A DNA stretch of 49,403 bases. It comes from Streptomyces sp. NRRL F-4489. GTDB lineage: Bacteria > Actinomycetota > Actinomycetes > Streptomycetales > Streptomycetaceae. The stretch is from positions 1 to 49,403 of the forward strand of contig NZ_LLZI01000271.1 of the NCBI RefSeq assembly GCF_001509485.1, given 5' to 3'. Shown here one piece after another: positions 18,136 through 25,712 of the stretch (position 1 is its first letter; every line of letters starts with the position of its first letter). Below the pieces are notes generated by a model. That model searched no databases. It was not told where the DNA came from and saw nothing but the letters and a program-made list of their open reading frames with translations. The position numbers and the translations under genes are program-made.

Positions 18136-19517
18136 CGCGCGGCTCGGCCGGACGGCCAAAACGGCGGGGGGGCGCCCCCCCCCGGGGGGGGGGGGGCCCC
18201 CCCCCCCTTTTTGCCCGGGACGTGCAGGGTGCCGCCGAACTGGCCCGCCTGGTCCAGCTTCACCTTGCTGAAGTAGGCGAACGGGACGTTGATCGGCGGC
18301 GGGTGCTCCGGGTCGAAGACGATCGGGATCAGCCCGAAGAGGTTGCCCTGGAGCCGCTCGGTGTAGAGCGTCACCTTGCCGCCGCGGATGGTGGACGTGG
18401 AGCCCGGCGTGGACCGCACGTGGTAGTGCTTGCCGGACGCCGGGTCGTCCACGATCTGGTGCAGATCGGCGATGTCGATGGAGTCCGCGGTGAACTTCAG
18501 GGCCTGCTTGGTGTGGCCGTTCTGCGTCATGACGTTGACGACGCCCGCGTAGTCCAGGCCGCGCAGGGTCAGCCCGGTGGACTCCAGGTGCCAGGGGAGG
18601 TCCGCGAGGGTGACCGGCGTCTGCTCGTCCTTGCCGGCCTGCTTGTTCTCGACGACGCAGGGGTAGCCGGGCTTGCCGCTGGCGTCCTTGCCGTCCAGGC
18701 CGCCGCCGGGGAGATTGCCGTCGACCGTGCCGACGGCGCCGTGCACGGTGTCGTTGACCGTCTTCGACGGGTCCTTCAGGCCCCGGTCCACGGTGCCGAG
18801 CACGTCCTTGACGGGCGAGCTGCCGGCGTCCTTCCCGGAGTCGCCGGGCGCCGCGGAGTCCTTGGCGGCCTCGTCCTTGCCGCCGGTGTCCTTGGAGGCC
18901 GTGTCCTTGGAGGCCGTGGCGGACGGTGACGGGCTCGGCGTGGCGGACGGCGACGGGGTGTCCTTGTGCACGCCGAAGAGGCCGCCGAGCGCGTCGCCGA
19001 TCCCGCCGAGCAGGCCGTCGTGCTTCTCGGGCGTGGCCGAGGCGGACGGCGAGGGCGTCGCGGACGCGGACGGGGTGGCGGACGGAGTACCGCTGTCGGC
19101 GGCGTCCTTCGAGGCCGAGGGCGACGGGGTGGCGGAGGGGTCCGCGGAGGGAGAGCCGTCCTTGGCGTCCTTCGCGTCGCCGTCCTTGCCCTTGGCGTCC
19201 TTGGCGTCCTTGTCCTTGGCGTCCTTGGCGTCCTTGTTGTCCTTGGCGTCCTTGCTCTTGGCGTCGTGGCCGGAGGTGTCCGGCGCGCTGACGCACGGGC
19301 CGCCCCGGAACGGGCTCTCCGGCGGCGCCGGCTTGGCGATCGCCATCTGGGGCGTGAGCCCCATGCCCATGAGGACGGCGGACGGCATCGCCGCGATGGC
19401 GATCGCCTTGCCCGCGGGCATGTGCAGCCGCGTCAGCAGCGGCTTCCTGGGCGCCGCGTGCCGGGGCCCGCTCGTCCGGCCGGCCGCGTTCTCCTCGGGC
19501 CGCTCGTCACCCGGCAC
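18030..19517 (-). CDS. Exported Lys/Asp- and Pro/Ser-rich protein, C-terminus uncertain
   Basis: Not a recognised enzyme. The 495-aa frame starts with a basic segment and a membrane/signal helix (about 29-55). A low-complexity region follows (about 70-220) with KDAKD-type units and Ser/Pro/Ala repeats, then a globular, possibly beta-rich part (about 265-430) with two Cys (in GGPCVS and YPCVVE). The last about 60 residues translate the homopolymer block and the antisense of pyk, so the real protein probably ends near 18210. The GTG start overlaps the end of the DUF6114 gene by 11 bases with GGGAGG in front, showing translational coupling. A surface or cell-wall-associated role is an inference from the signal and composition. 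Confidence 0.7.
   Translation of the reverse strand: MPGDERPEENAAGRTSGPRHAAPRKPLLTRLHMPAGKAIAIAAMPSAVLMGMGLTPQMAIAKPAPPESPFRGGPCVSAPDTSGHDAKSKDAKDNKDAKDAKDKDAKDAKGKDGDAKDAKDGSPSADPSATPSPSASKDAADSGTPSATPSASATPSPSASATPEKHDGLLGGIGDALGGLFGVHKDTPSPSATPSPSPSATASKDTASKDTGGKDEAAKDSAAPGDSGKDAGSSPVKDVLGTVDRGLKDPSKTVNDTVHGAVGTVDGNLPGGGLDGKDASGKPGYPCVVENKQAGKDEQTPVTLADLPWHLESTGLTLRGLDYAGVVNVMTQNGHTKQALKFTADSIDIADLHQIVDDPASGKHYHVRSTPGSTSTIRGGKVTLYTERLQGNLFGLIPIVFDPEHPPPINVPFAYFSKVKLDQAGQFGGTLHVPGKKGGGAPPPPGGGAPPPFWPSGRAARQARSLPRWCTRTMLVVPGTPGGEPAVMIMVSPGL
18158..18212. other. G/C homopolymer block, probably a mis-sequenced terminator
   Basis: Between two convergent genes lies AAAA-CGGC, then 7 G, CG, 9 C, 13 G, 11 C and TTTTT. 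A-tract, GC stem and T-tract are the layout of a bidirectional terminator, but the alternating long homopolymers look like a consensus or polymerase artefact. The opposing reading frame runs through it without a stop. Confidence 0.6.
19158..19265 (-). repeat. KDAKD-encoding repeat tract
   Basis: The minus strand encodes tandem AKD/KDAKD units from repeated GCCAAGGAC-type triplets (GTCCTTGGC on the plus strand). The tract gives a highly charged flexible segment just after the signal region and could vary in length between strains. Confidence 0.8.
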
Positions 19518-20070
19518 GGTGCCTCCCGTTGCTTCCGTTGGTCGGGAACGTTCCTGACACGCCGCCCGGTCCGTCGCCCGCCCCGGGACCGCCGGCCGGC
19601 GGCGCGGGGCTGGTGGCGACCACCGGCCCGACGATCCGGTCGGGATCCTCGTCCGCCCCGGCGGTCCGCACGGGAGTCCCCGGCGCCCACGAGACGCTCA
19701 GCGCGCCGCCGATCAGCCCCATCAGGAAGCCGACCACGAAGCCGCCGAAGTTCGAGACGACGAGCGAGACCAGGGCGAGCAGGATCGCCGCGACACCGGC
19801 GAAGACCCGCGAGGCCGGCTGGAACCACATGGTCAGGCCCAGCACCACCAGCAGCACGCCGATGATCAGCGAACCGGCGCCGGCCGTGGTCGCCATCCGG
19901 ATGGTGAGGGACCCCAGGGTCAGATGGGCATAGGGGAAGTACATGATCGGGAGGCCGGCCAGCAGCGTCAGCAGCCCGCCCCAGAACGGCCGTTGGCCGC
20001 GCCACTGGCGGAACGCCTGCCGCTTCCGGCCGCGAGCCTGGCCCGGCTGTGATTGCGTTGCAGCGCTCAT
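19507..20070 (-). CDS. DUF6114 membrane protein
   Basis: A 187-aa protein with a basic N-terminus (RGRKRQAFRQWRGQRPFWGG) and four hydrophobic helices at about residues 31-50, 54-80, 85-105 and 108-125. A Pro/Gly-rich cytoplasmic or external tail follows. The RPFWGGLLTLLAGLPI start of the membrane domain fits the actinobacterial DUF6114 family as I recall it. The stop overlaps the start of the next gene by 11 bases, and the DUF6230 gene lies 182 bp upstream on the same strand. The three likely form one membrane/surface module of unknown function. Confidence 0.75.
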   Translation of the reverse strand: MSAATQSQPGQARGRKRQAFRQWRGQRPFWGGLLTLLAGLPIMYFPYAHLTLGSLTIRMATTAGAGSLIIGVLLVVLGLTMWFQPASRVFAGVAAILLALVSLVVSNFGGFVVGFLMGLIGGALSVSWAPGTPVRTAGADEDPDRIVGPVVATSPAPPAGGPGAGDGPGGVSGTFPTNGSNGRHRAG

Positions 20071-20252
20071 GCGCCGGCCTCCCTACGGTCGGCGGGCCGG
20101 GAGTTCTCGCTCCGCTCGCTCATGTCGTACGGCTCCTCGGGACTGGCACATCGGTGGTTCTGTGGGTACGTCGTGACGCTGCCCGGCGTACGGGCACGGG
20201 GCAACGGCCGGTGGGCCGCGCGACTCGCCCCCGCGCCCGCACGCCTAAGCCG

Positions 20253-20879
20253 TCAGTAGCACTCGTACTTCTTGCCCGAGCCCTTGCTGACGTTCATCTG
20301 CAGGCCGCTGAGCTCGAACGTGCCGGCGGTGGTGGCCCAGGCGCGCTGCTCGACGTTGCTCAGCTCGACCGACTTGGCCTCCTGGGCGAAGGAGCCGGGG
20401 TCGGTCTTGTCGCCCGGCTTGATCCCGGGGCCCAGCTTGGAGGAGCCGGCCGCGACACCGATGTTGATGTCGTGGAAAGTGGCGTCCGCCTTCAGGTGGT
20501 CCAGGTCGATGTAGAGGTTCTTGGCCTGGACCGGCGTTTCGCCGCCACCCGCCTCAAGCTTCATCGTCACGTCGCCGAAGACCGGGACGGGGACGACGAC
20601 GGACTGGCACAGGTTGTGGATCGTGGCGCGGCCGAACGCCGACACCGCCACCGGGACGTTCTTACCGTCCTTCTGGGCGTCAACCGCACCGTACTGGACG
20701 AACTCGTGGCCCTCCAGGCTGGACGTTCTCACCTTGAACTGCTGGCCGGACACGGCGAACGACGCCGCCAGGGCACCCTGCGAAAGGGCGACGCCGATCG
20801 CGGCGGTGGCCGCGACGCTCGGCACCATGACGACGGCGAACCGCTTCCATCTGGTCCCGCCGCGAGTCAGGGACTCCAT
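20253..20879 (-). CDS. DUF6230 exported protein
   Basis: A 208-aa protein with a basic N-terminus and a signal/anchor helix (about 14-38, VPSVAATAAIGVALSQGALAA) followed by a beta-rich domain. It has two Cys, in NLCQSV and in the C-terminal KYECY. It fits the DUF6230 family often paired with DUF6114 in Streptomyces. AAGGAGG precedes the ATG. It is first in the three-gene minus-strand operon. The upstream 655-bp gap carries TTAC-type palindromes. The biochemical role is unknown. Confidence 0.78.
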   Translation of the reverse strand: MESLTRGGTRWKRFAVVMVPSVAATAAIGVALSQGALAASFAVSGQQFKVRTSSLEGHEFVQYGAVDAQKDGKNVPVAVSAFGRATIHNLCQSVVVPVPVFGDVTMKLEAGGGETPVQAKNLYIDLDHLKADATFHDINIGVAAGSSKLGPGIKPGDKTDPGSFAQEAKSVELSNVEQRAWATTAGTFELSGLQMNVSKGSGKKYECY

Positions 20880-21240
20880 GACTTTCCTCCTTCTCGGACG
20901 TACATCTCCGGTACGTGCCGCGCCCGTTGGGCAGGCCGCACCTGGGATGGGAGAAGTGCTACGTCCTCGGGAAGGAGAGCGCCCGTCTCGGAGGCACTGT
21001 GTGTTTCCGAATACCGGCGATCACCCCCGAGCGACAACCACTGGCCACGCTCTCGCGCAACCTCACCGGACAGGCCCTGCCGTCGGGGCAGAGACCCCCC
21101 TGTCCACGGCCGGCGCCACTGCCGCCGGCCCACTCGGTGGGGACCCCTTCGAAACCCGCGGCGCCGACCGGCTGCCGGGCTGCGGGAAGGGACCGAGCGT
21201 GGCCGATCGTCGTCCATTCGCGGCCGCCGCACAAGGCCCT

Positions 21241-21258
21241 CGTTACTTGCGGGTAACG
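21241..21258. promoter_or_regulatory. TTAC-type palindrome, distal copy
   Basis: CGTTAC (21241-21246) and GTAACG (21253-21258) are perfect inverted arms around TTGCGG. It shares TTACT/GGTAA-like half-sites with the element at 21373-21385. It lies about 360 bp upstream of the DUF6230 start. A TetR- or GntR-type operator is an inference. Confidence 0.5.
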
Positions 21259-21372
21259 GACCGATAACCGCCCCGCGACGCACAGAGATCACCCGCGCAC
21301 CGAGCGTCGCCGTTAACGCGGACCGAACAAGGGGCAATTCACAACAGAAGCCGACAGGTTGGGTGTTGAGGC

Positions 21373-21385
21373 TTACTCCAAGTAA
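21373..21385. promoter_or_regulatory. TTAC-type palindrome, proximal to the hairpin
   Basis: TTACT (21373-21377) and AGTAA (21381-21385) are perfect arms around CCA. It directly abuts the hairpin at 21388, so on the minus strand it follows the thioredoxin terminator and lies upstream of the DUF6230 operon. Confidence 0.45.
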
Positions 21386-21387
21386 CA

Positions 21388-21425
21388 GCGGCCACGTTTA
21401 CCAAGTTTCGGTAAAACGTGGCCGC
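21388..21425 (-). terminator. Hairpin after the thioredoxin-TPR gene
   Basis: GCGGCCACGTTTACC (21388-21402) pairs with GGTAAAACGTGGCCGC (21410-21425) with one bulged base and a 7-nt loop. It lies 110 bases past the thioredoxin-TPR stop codon on that gene's strand. There is no T-run. Confidence 0.6.
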
Positions 21426-21534
21426 CGTTCCGTTTGCCGGTGGTGCCGTTCGAACGCCGCCGCGGGGCAGATCCGGGCAGGAGGGAAAAGGGCCCGGAAA
21501 GCGCGCCGGCCGGGGCGGGACGCTCGGAAGTCCC

Positions 21535-22503
21535 TCAGAACAGGACGCGCGCCAGGGCCGTCCGCGCCTTCGTCACGCGCGGGTCGTCCGCGCCGATCAC
21601 CTCGAAGAGTTCCAGCAGCCGCACCCGGGCGGCCTCGCGGTCGTCCCCGGCGGTGCGCTGCACGGTGTCGACCAGCCGCCCGAAGGCGTCCTCGACATGA
21701 CCGCCCACCAGATCGAGGTCGGCGGCGGCGATCTGGGCGCGGACGTCGGCGGGGTTCTCGGCGGCCGCGGTGCGCACCGCCTGCGGGTCCAGGTCCTGCA
21801 CCCGCTCGAGGAGTTCGGCCTGGGCGAGGCCGAGCTTGGCCTCGGGGTTGGCCGGGTCGTCGGAGAGGACGTTGCGGTAGGCGCGGATGGCGCCGCCGAG
21901 GTCGCCGGCGTCCAGCGCGTCGGCCGCCGCGGTCAGCGCCGCGTCGTACGGGCCGGCCGGCTGCGGAGCGGGGGCGGCGTCCGGCCCGGCCGCCGCCGGG
22001 TCCACCGGCGCGCCCACGATGCCGAACTGCTGCTCGGCGACCTGCACCAGCTGGTCCAGCACCTGCCGCAGCTGCGCCTCGGGGACCGCGCCCTGGAAGA
22101 GCGGGATCGGCTGGCCCGCGACCACCGCGAACACCGCCGGGATGCCCTGCACCCCGAACTGCTGGAACAGCATCTGGTTGGCGTCGACGTCGATCTTGGC
22201 GAGGAGGAACTTGCCGGCGTACTCCGCCGCGAGGCGCTCCAGCAGCGGGCCGAGCTGCTTGCACGGCTGGCACCACTCGGCCCAGAAGTCGATGACGACC
22301 GGCACCTCGGTGGACCGCTGCAGGACCTCCTGCTGGAACCCGGCCTCGTCGACGTCGAACACCAGGCGGGTGGCCCCGGCCGGCGCCGCGCCCGTACGGG
22401 CCGCGTCGGCGCGCGCCTGCTCGGCCTTCTGCTTCGCTTCCCCGGCCGCCTTCACCGCGGCGAGGTCGACGACTCCACTCATGGACATGTTGCGTGGCTG
22501 CAT
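21535..22503 (-). CDS. Thioredoxin-TPR co-chaperone (CnoX/YbbN-like)
   Basis: A 322-aa soluble protein. A thioredoxin domain lies at about residues 45-150 with VIDFWAEWCQPCKQLGP, so both redox Cys are present in a CQPC motif. This differs from classical CGPC and from the redox-altered SQHC of E. coli CnoX. A TPR region follows (about 180-320). Such proteins hold unfolded or oxidised clients. The ATG at 22503 is chosen because GGGGAGGA precedes it and the sequence upstream is low-complexity. A short Ala/Lys-rich segment lies before the thioredoxin fold. Single gene, ending in the hairpin at 21388-21425. Confidence 0.88.
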   Translation of the reverse strand: MQPRNMSMSGVVDLAAVKAAGEAKQKAEQARADAARTGAAPAGATRLVFDVDEAGFQQEVLQRSTEVPVVIDFWAEWCQPCKQLGPLLERLAAEYAGKFLLAKIDVDANQMLFQQFGVQGIPAVFAVVAGQPIPLFQGAVPEAQLRQVLDQLVQVAEQQFGIVGAPVDPAAAGPDAAPAPQPAGPYDAALTAAADALDAGDLGGAIRAYRNVLSDDPANPEAKLGLAQAELLERVQDLDPQAVRTAAAENPADVRAQIAAADLDLVGGHVEDAFGRLVDTVQRTAGDDREAARVRLLELFEVIGADDPRVTKARTALARVLF

Positions 22504-22798
22504 GGGTCCATCCTCCCCCCTGAGCGGCTCGTTCCGGAAAGCGATCCGGAAAGCGGGCGCCGCGTCCGTCCGTACGCCCGCCGGCTGGGGCGTACGCGAG
22601 GACCGGTGCCCGGTGCACGGGCCGTTCGCGGGCCCGTCGCGCGGCCACGGGTCCCCACCCGCGGCCAAGTGGCTGTCGCTCTTTCGCTACGGGTCGTAGC
22701 GTAACTCGGCGGCGCCCCCGGACGGCACCCGCTCCCCGGCCCGCGGCGGGTGATCTCCCTCACGGAAAAGCCTGCCGACGGGCCGGCGCCCGTAGTCC

Positions 22799-22810
22799 TA
22801 CCGGCCGGTA
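22799..22810. promoter_or_regulatory. Perfect palindrome overlapping the TetR start codon
   Basis: TACCGGCCGGTA is a perfect 12-bp palindrome whose last A is the A of the ATG at 22810. A TetR protein bound there would block its own transcription or translation, so autoregulation is likely. Confidence 0.55.
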
Positions 22811-23460
22811 TGGTCGCCCGCATGCACGACTCCGCCTGCTCCCGGAAGGGCCGCCCGGGCCGCCCCCGCAGCGCCGAGACCGATCACGCGATCCTCGACG
22901 CCACCCGCGCCGCGCTCGTCGACGTCGGCTGGAGCGGACTGACCATGGGCGAGGTCGCGGCCCGCGCCGGGGTCGCCAAGACCACCCTCTACCGCCGCTG
23001 GGCCGGCAAGAGCGAACTGGTCGTGGACGCCGTCGCGGTCCTCTTCGACGAGCTGGAACTCCCCGACCGCGGCTGCCTCCGGGCCGATATCGAGGGCGTG
23101 GTGCTCCAGTTCGGCGCGCTGCTGGCCCGGCCCGAGACCAAGACCGCGCTGATGGCGGTGGTCGCCGAGTCCACCACCGACGACGCGCTGCGCGAACGCA
23201 TCCGCTGCGCCATCGTCGAGCGGCAGAAGCGGCTGGTGCTGCTGGGCCGGTCGCGCGCCCAGCAGCGCGGCGAACTCCCGCCGGACGCCGGCGGACCGGA
23301 GGGCGCGCGGGCCGCCGAGGGCTCCGTGGGCCTGATCTTCGACGTGATCGCCGGGGCCGTGGTGCACCGGCTGCTGGTCAGCGCCGAACCGGTCGACGCC
23401 GGCTGGGCCCGCCGCTTCACCACTCTGCTGCTGGCGGGCCTGGCCGGCCTGGAGCCCTGA
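22810..23460 (+). CDS. TetR/AcrR-family regulator
   Basis: A 216-aa repressor-type protein. The DNA-binding domain (about 20-65) has GLTMGEVAARAGVAKTTLYR and the following RRWAGKSELV, the standard TetR helix-turn-helix. The rest is the ligand/dimer domain, with no ligand apparent. Starts at 22750 (GTG) and 22822 (ATG) are possible. The ATG at 22810 is preferred for its position on the palindrome and the family N-terminal length. No good ribosome site is visible, so the mRNA may be leaderless. It ends 2 bases from the convergent SDR gene, with the MurG-like gene beyond. Confidence 0.88.
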   Translation: MVARMHDSACSRKGRPGRPRSAETDHAILDATRAALVDVGWSGLTMGEVAARAGVAKTTLYRRWAGKSELVVDAVAVLFDELELPDRGCLRADIEGVVLQFGALLARPETKTALMAVVAESTTDDALRERIRCAIVERQKRLVLLGRSRAQQRGELPPDAGGPEGARAAEGSVGLIFDVIAGAVVHRLLVSAEPVDAGWARRFTTLLLAGLAGLEP

Positions 23461-23462
23461 CG

Positions 23463-24485
23463 TCAGACCTGGTAGCGGTCCGCGCGGAAGAGGTGCACGT
23501 TCTCCGCCACCCACTCCGACGTCCGCGCCAGGCCCTCCTTGAGCGATACCCGCGGCTGCCATCCGGCCCACTCCCGGGCCCGGGAGTTGTCCGACAGCAG
23601 CCGCTCCACCTCGCTGCCGGACGGCCGCAGCCGGTCCGCGTCCACCACCACCTCGGCGTCCCGCCCGGAGGCCGCGATCAGCGCCTCGGCCAGTGCCCCG
23701 ATCGAGATCTCCCGGCCGCTGCCGAGGTTGACGACCTGCCCCAGCGCCCGGTCGCAGCCGGCCAGCGCCAGGAAGCCGGCCGCGGTGTCGGTGACGAAGG
23801 TGAAGTCCCGGGTCGGGGTGAGCGAGCCCAGCTTGATCTGCCGGGCGCCGGCGTGGAGTTGGGCCAGGATCGTCGGGATCACCGCGCGGGCGGACTGCCG
23901 CGGCCCGTAGGTGTTGAACGGCCGCACCACCGTCACCGGCAGCTCGAAGGCGTGCCAGTGCGACAGCGCCATCATGTCCGCGCCGATCTTCGAGGCGGAG
24001 TACGGGGACTGCGGCTGGAGCGGGTGCTCCTCGCTGATCGGCGCGGTGAGCGCGGTCCCGTACACCTCGCTGGTGGAGGTGTGCACCATCCGCCGCACAC
24101 CGTGCCGGCGGCACGCCTCGGCGACGTTCTCGGTGCCCACGACGTTGGTCTGCACGTACGCGCCCGGCGAGTCGTAGCTGTACGGGATGCCGATCAGCGC
24201 GGCGAGGTGGAAGACGGTGTCGCAGCCGGCGACCGCGTCCATCACCCGGCCGGCGTCCCGGACGTCGCCGGCGACCATCTCGACCGGCCCGCCCGGCTCC
24301 AGATAGCGGGCCAGATTCCCCTTCTCCGCGTACGGCTTGTAGTGGACGAAGGCGCGGACCTCGGCGCCGGCGGCGACCAGCAGGTCGACCAGCGCCGATC
24401 CGATGAACCCCTCGGCGCCGGTGACCAGGACCTTCCGGCCGGCCCAGGAGAGGGACGGGGTGGACGGGGTGCTGTGCGTGCTCAT
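23463..24485 (-). CDS. SDR sugar-nucleotide 4,6-dehydratase/epimerase (LegB-like)
   Basis: A 340-aa extended short-chain dehydrogenase with NAD-binding VTGAEGFIGSAL at the N-terminus, STSEVYG and the catalytic YSASK. The RPFNTYGPRQSARAVIPTIL stretch is characteristic of LegB-type NDP-sugar 4,6-dehydratases as I recall the family; a UDP-glucose or UDP-GlcNAc 4-epimerase is the alternative. It is the second gene of a minus-strand pair, 10 bp after the MurG-like glycosyltransferase, with AAGGAG before the ATG. Coupling to a glycosyltransferase suggests that it makes the sugar nucleotide that enzyme uses. No aminotransferase is nearby. Confidence 0.82.
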   Translation of the reverse strand: MSTHSTPSTPSLSWAGRKVLVTGAEGFIGSALVDLLVAAGAEVRAFVHYKPYAEKGNLARYLEPGGPVEMVAGDVRDAGRVMDAVAGCDTVFHLAALIGIPYSYDSPGAYVQTNVVGTENVAEACRRHGVRRMVHTSTSEVYGTALTAPISEEHPLQPQSPYSASKIGADMMALSHWHAFELPVTVVRPFNTYGPRQSARAVIPTILAQLHAGARQIKLGSLTPTRDFTFVTDTAAGFLALAGCDRALGQVVNLGSGREISIGALAEALIAASGRDAEVVVDADRLRPSGSEVERLLSDNSRAREWAGWQPRVSLKEGLARTSEWVAENVHLFRADRYQV

Positions 24486-24495
24486 GCTGACTCCT

Positions 24496-25650
24496 TCAGG
24501 GGGTGGCGACGTGCGAGTTGGCCTTCGGGTGGCCGGCCAGCGCCAGGGTGCGGGCGGCCAGCAGGTCGGCGGCCTGCGCGTGCGTACCGGGGTCGGCCGC
24601 GCCGCCCATCGCGGCCAGCCGGTCCGGATCGGACAGCAGCGGGACGACCAGCGCGTCCAGCCGCTCGGCGGTGGCCTCCGCGTCCGGCAGCAGCAGCGCC
24701 GCGCCGGCGTCGGAGAGCACCCGGGCGTTGTGCGTCTGGTGGTCGCCGGGCGCGTGCGGGTACGGGACCAGCACCGCCGGCATCCCGGTGGCGGCCAGTT
24801 CGGCGACGGTCGCCGATCCGGCCCGGCAGACCACCAGGTCGGCCGCCGCGTACGCCAGGTCCATCCGGTCCAGGTACGGGACCGCCTCGGCGACCGCGGC
24901 CCCGCCGTTCGCGGCGAGCGCGGCGCGGGCCGCGTCCAGGGCCGCCGGGCCGGTCTTGATCAGCAGCCGCAGGTCGGTGCGGTCCCGGTGCCGGCCGGCC
25001 AGGCCGATGGCGGCCTCGGTGAGCCGGGCGGCGCCCAGGCTGCCGCCGTTGACCAGCAGCAGCCGGGCGCCCTCGGGGACGCCCAGGGCCCGCCGGGCGG
25101 CCGGCCGCCGCGCCGTCCGGTCCAGGCCGGCCAGCGGCCCGGCCAGCGGCATACCGACCGTCTCGGCCCGTTCGCCGCCCACCAGATGGGGGCGGCTGCG
25201 GTCGAAGGCGAGGGCGATGTGCGGGGTGAGCCGGGCGGCGAACCGGTTGGCCCGCCCGGGCACCGCGTTGGACTCGTGGATCAGGCTCGGCAGCCCCGCC
25301 AGCCGCGCCCCGACGATCACCGGGGCGCTCGGGTAGCCGCCCATGCCGACCGCGACCTGGGCGCCCTGCGCCCGCAGGATCGCCCGGCACTGGGCGCCGG
25401 ACCGCAGCAGCGCGGCCGGCAGCAGATAGCGCCGGGCGCCCAGCGCCGGGTCGAACGGGATCATGTCGACGGTGTGGAGCCGGTAGCCGGCCTCCGGGAT
25501 CAGCCGGGTCTCCAGCCCGCGCTCGGTCCCGACGAAGGAGACCACGGCGTCCGGTACGGCCCGGCGCAGCGCGTCGGCGAGGGCGAGTCCGGGGTAGATG
25601 TGGCCGCCGGTGCCGCCCGCACCGATCACGACCGAGAGTGGTGTGCGCAT
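24496..25650 (-). CDS. MurG-like UDP-GlcNAc glycosyltransferase outside the dcw cluster
   Basis: A 384-aa GT-B glycosyltransferase of family GT28. It has the MurG N-terminal loop GAGGTGGHIYPGLALA, IHESNAVPGRANR, NGGSLGAARL and the donor-binding C-terminal signature CRAGSATVAELAATGMP, followed by PYPHAPGDHQTHNA. MurG adds GlcNAc to lipid I. Here no division or peptidoglycan genes adjoin, so this is probably a second copy or a specialised lipid glycosyltransferase. Starts at 25650 (ATG) or 25659 (GTG) are both possible; ATG fits the family N-terminus. It is divergent from a two-component system, 62 bp between starts, and precedes an SDR dehydratase in one operon. Confidence 0.85.
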   Translation of the reverse strand: MRTPLSVVIGAGGTGGHIYPGLALADALRRAVPDAVVSFVGTERGLETRLIPEAGYRLHTVDMIPFDPALGARRYLLPAALLRSGAQCRAILRAQGAQVAVGMGGYPSAPVIVGARLAGLPSLIHESNAVPGRANRFAARLTPHIALAFDRSRPHLVGGERAETVGMPLAGPLAGLDRTARRPAARRALGVPEGARLLLVNGGSLGAARLTEAAIGLAGRHRDRTDLRLLIKTGPAALDAARAALAANGGAAVAEAVPYLDRMDLAYAAADLVVCRAGSATVAELAATGMPAVLVPYPHAPGDHQTHNARVLSDAGAALLLPDAEATAERLDALVVPLLSDPDRLAAMGGAADPGTHAQAADLLAARTLALAGHPKANSHVATP

Positions 25651-25676
25651 GGCCGCCACGCTCGTCCGCCGCCTTA

Positions 25677-25686
25677 AGAACGTTCT
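25677..25686. promoter_or_regulatory. Palindrome between the MurG-like gene and the OmpR-type regulator
   Basis: AGAACGTTCT is a perfect 10-bp palindrome within the longer imperfect CTTAAGAACGTTCTAAG (25673-25689), an AT-rich island in the only 62 bp separating two divergent starts. The adjacent response regulator or another factor probably binds here and controls both sides. Confidence 0.5.
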
Positions 25687-25712
25687 AAGACACCGTTTGG
25701 GAGCCTTGGGTC

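Larger units (their letters stand above)
20880..21534. other. 655-bp non-coding region upstream of the DUF6230 operon
   Basis: No reading frame here shows domain or codon-position evidence. It contains, right to left, a hairpin after the thioredoxin gene (21388-21425), two TTAC/GTAA inverted repeats (21373-21385, 21241-21258) and the promoter region of the DUF6230 gene. Other GTTAAC-like words occur near 21313. The AT-rich patch 21240-21420 stands out from its surroundings. Confidence 0.6.

Noticed and set aside
18900..19291. Repetitive tract examined as a CRISPR array
   Set aside because: The repeats are in-frame codon repeats of a KDAKD/Ser-Pro protein, without uniform repeat-spacer structure or cas genes.
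20915..21256. Small open frames in the gap upstream of the DUF6230 gene
   Set aside because: No ribosome sites, no domain, and several frames are open at once, as expected from GC content alone.
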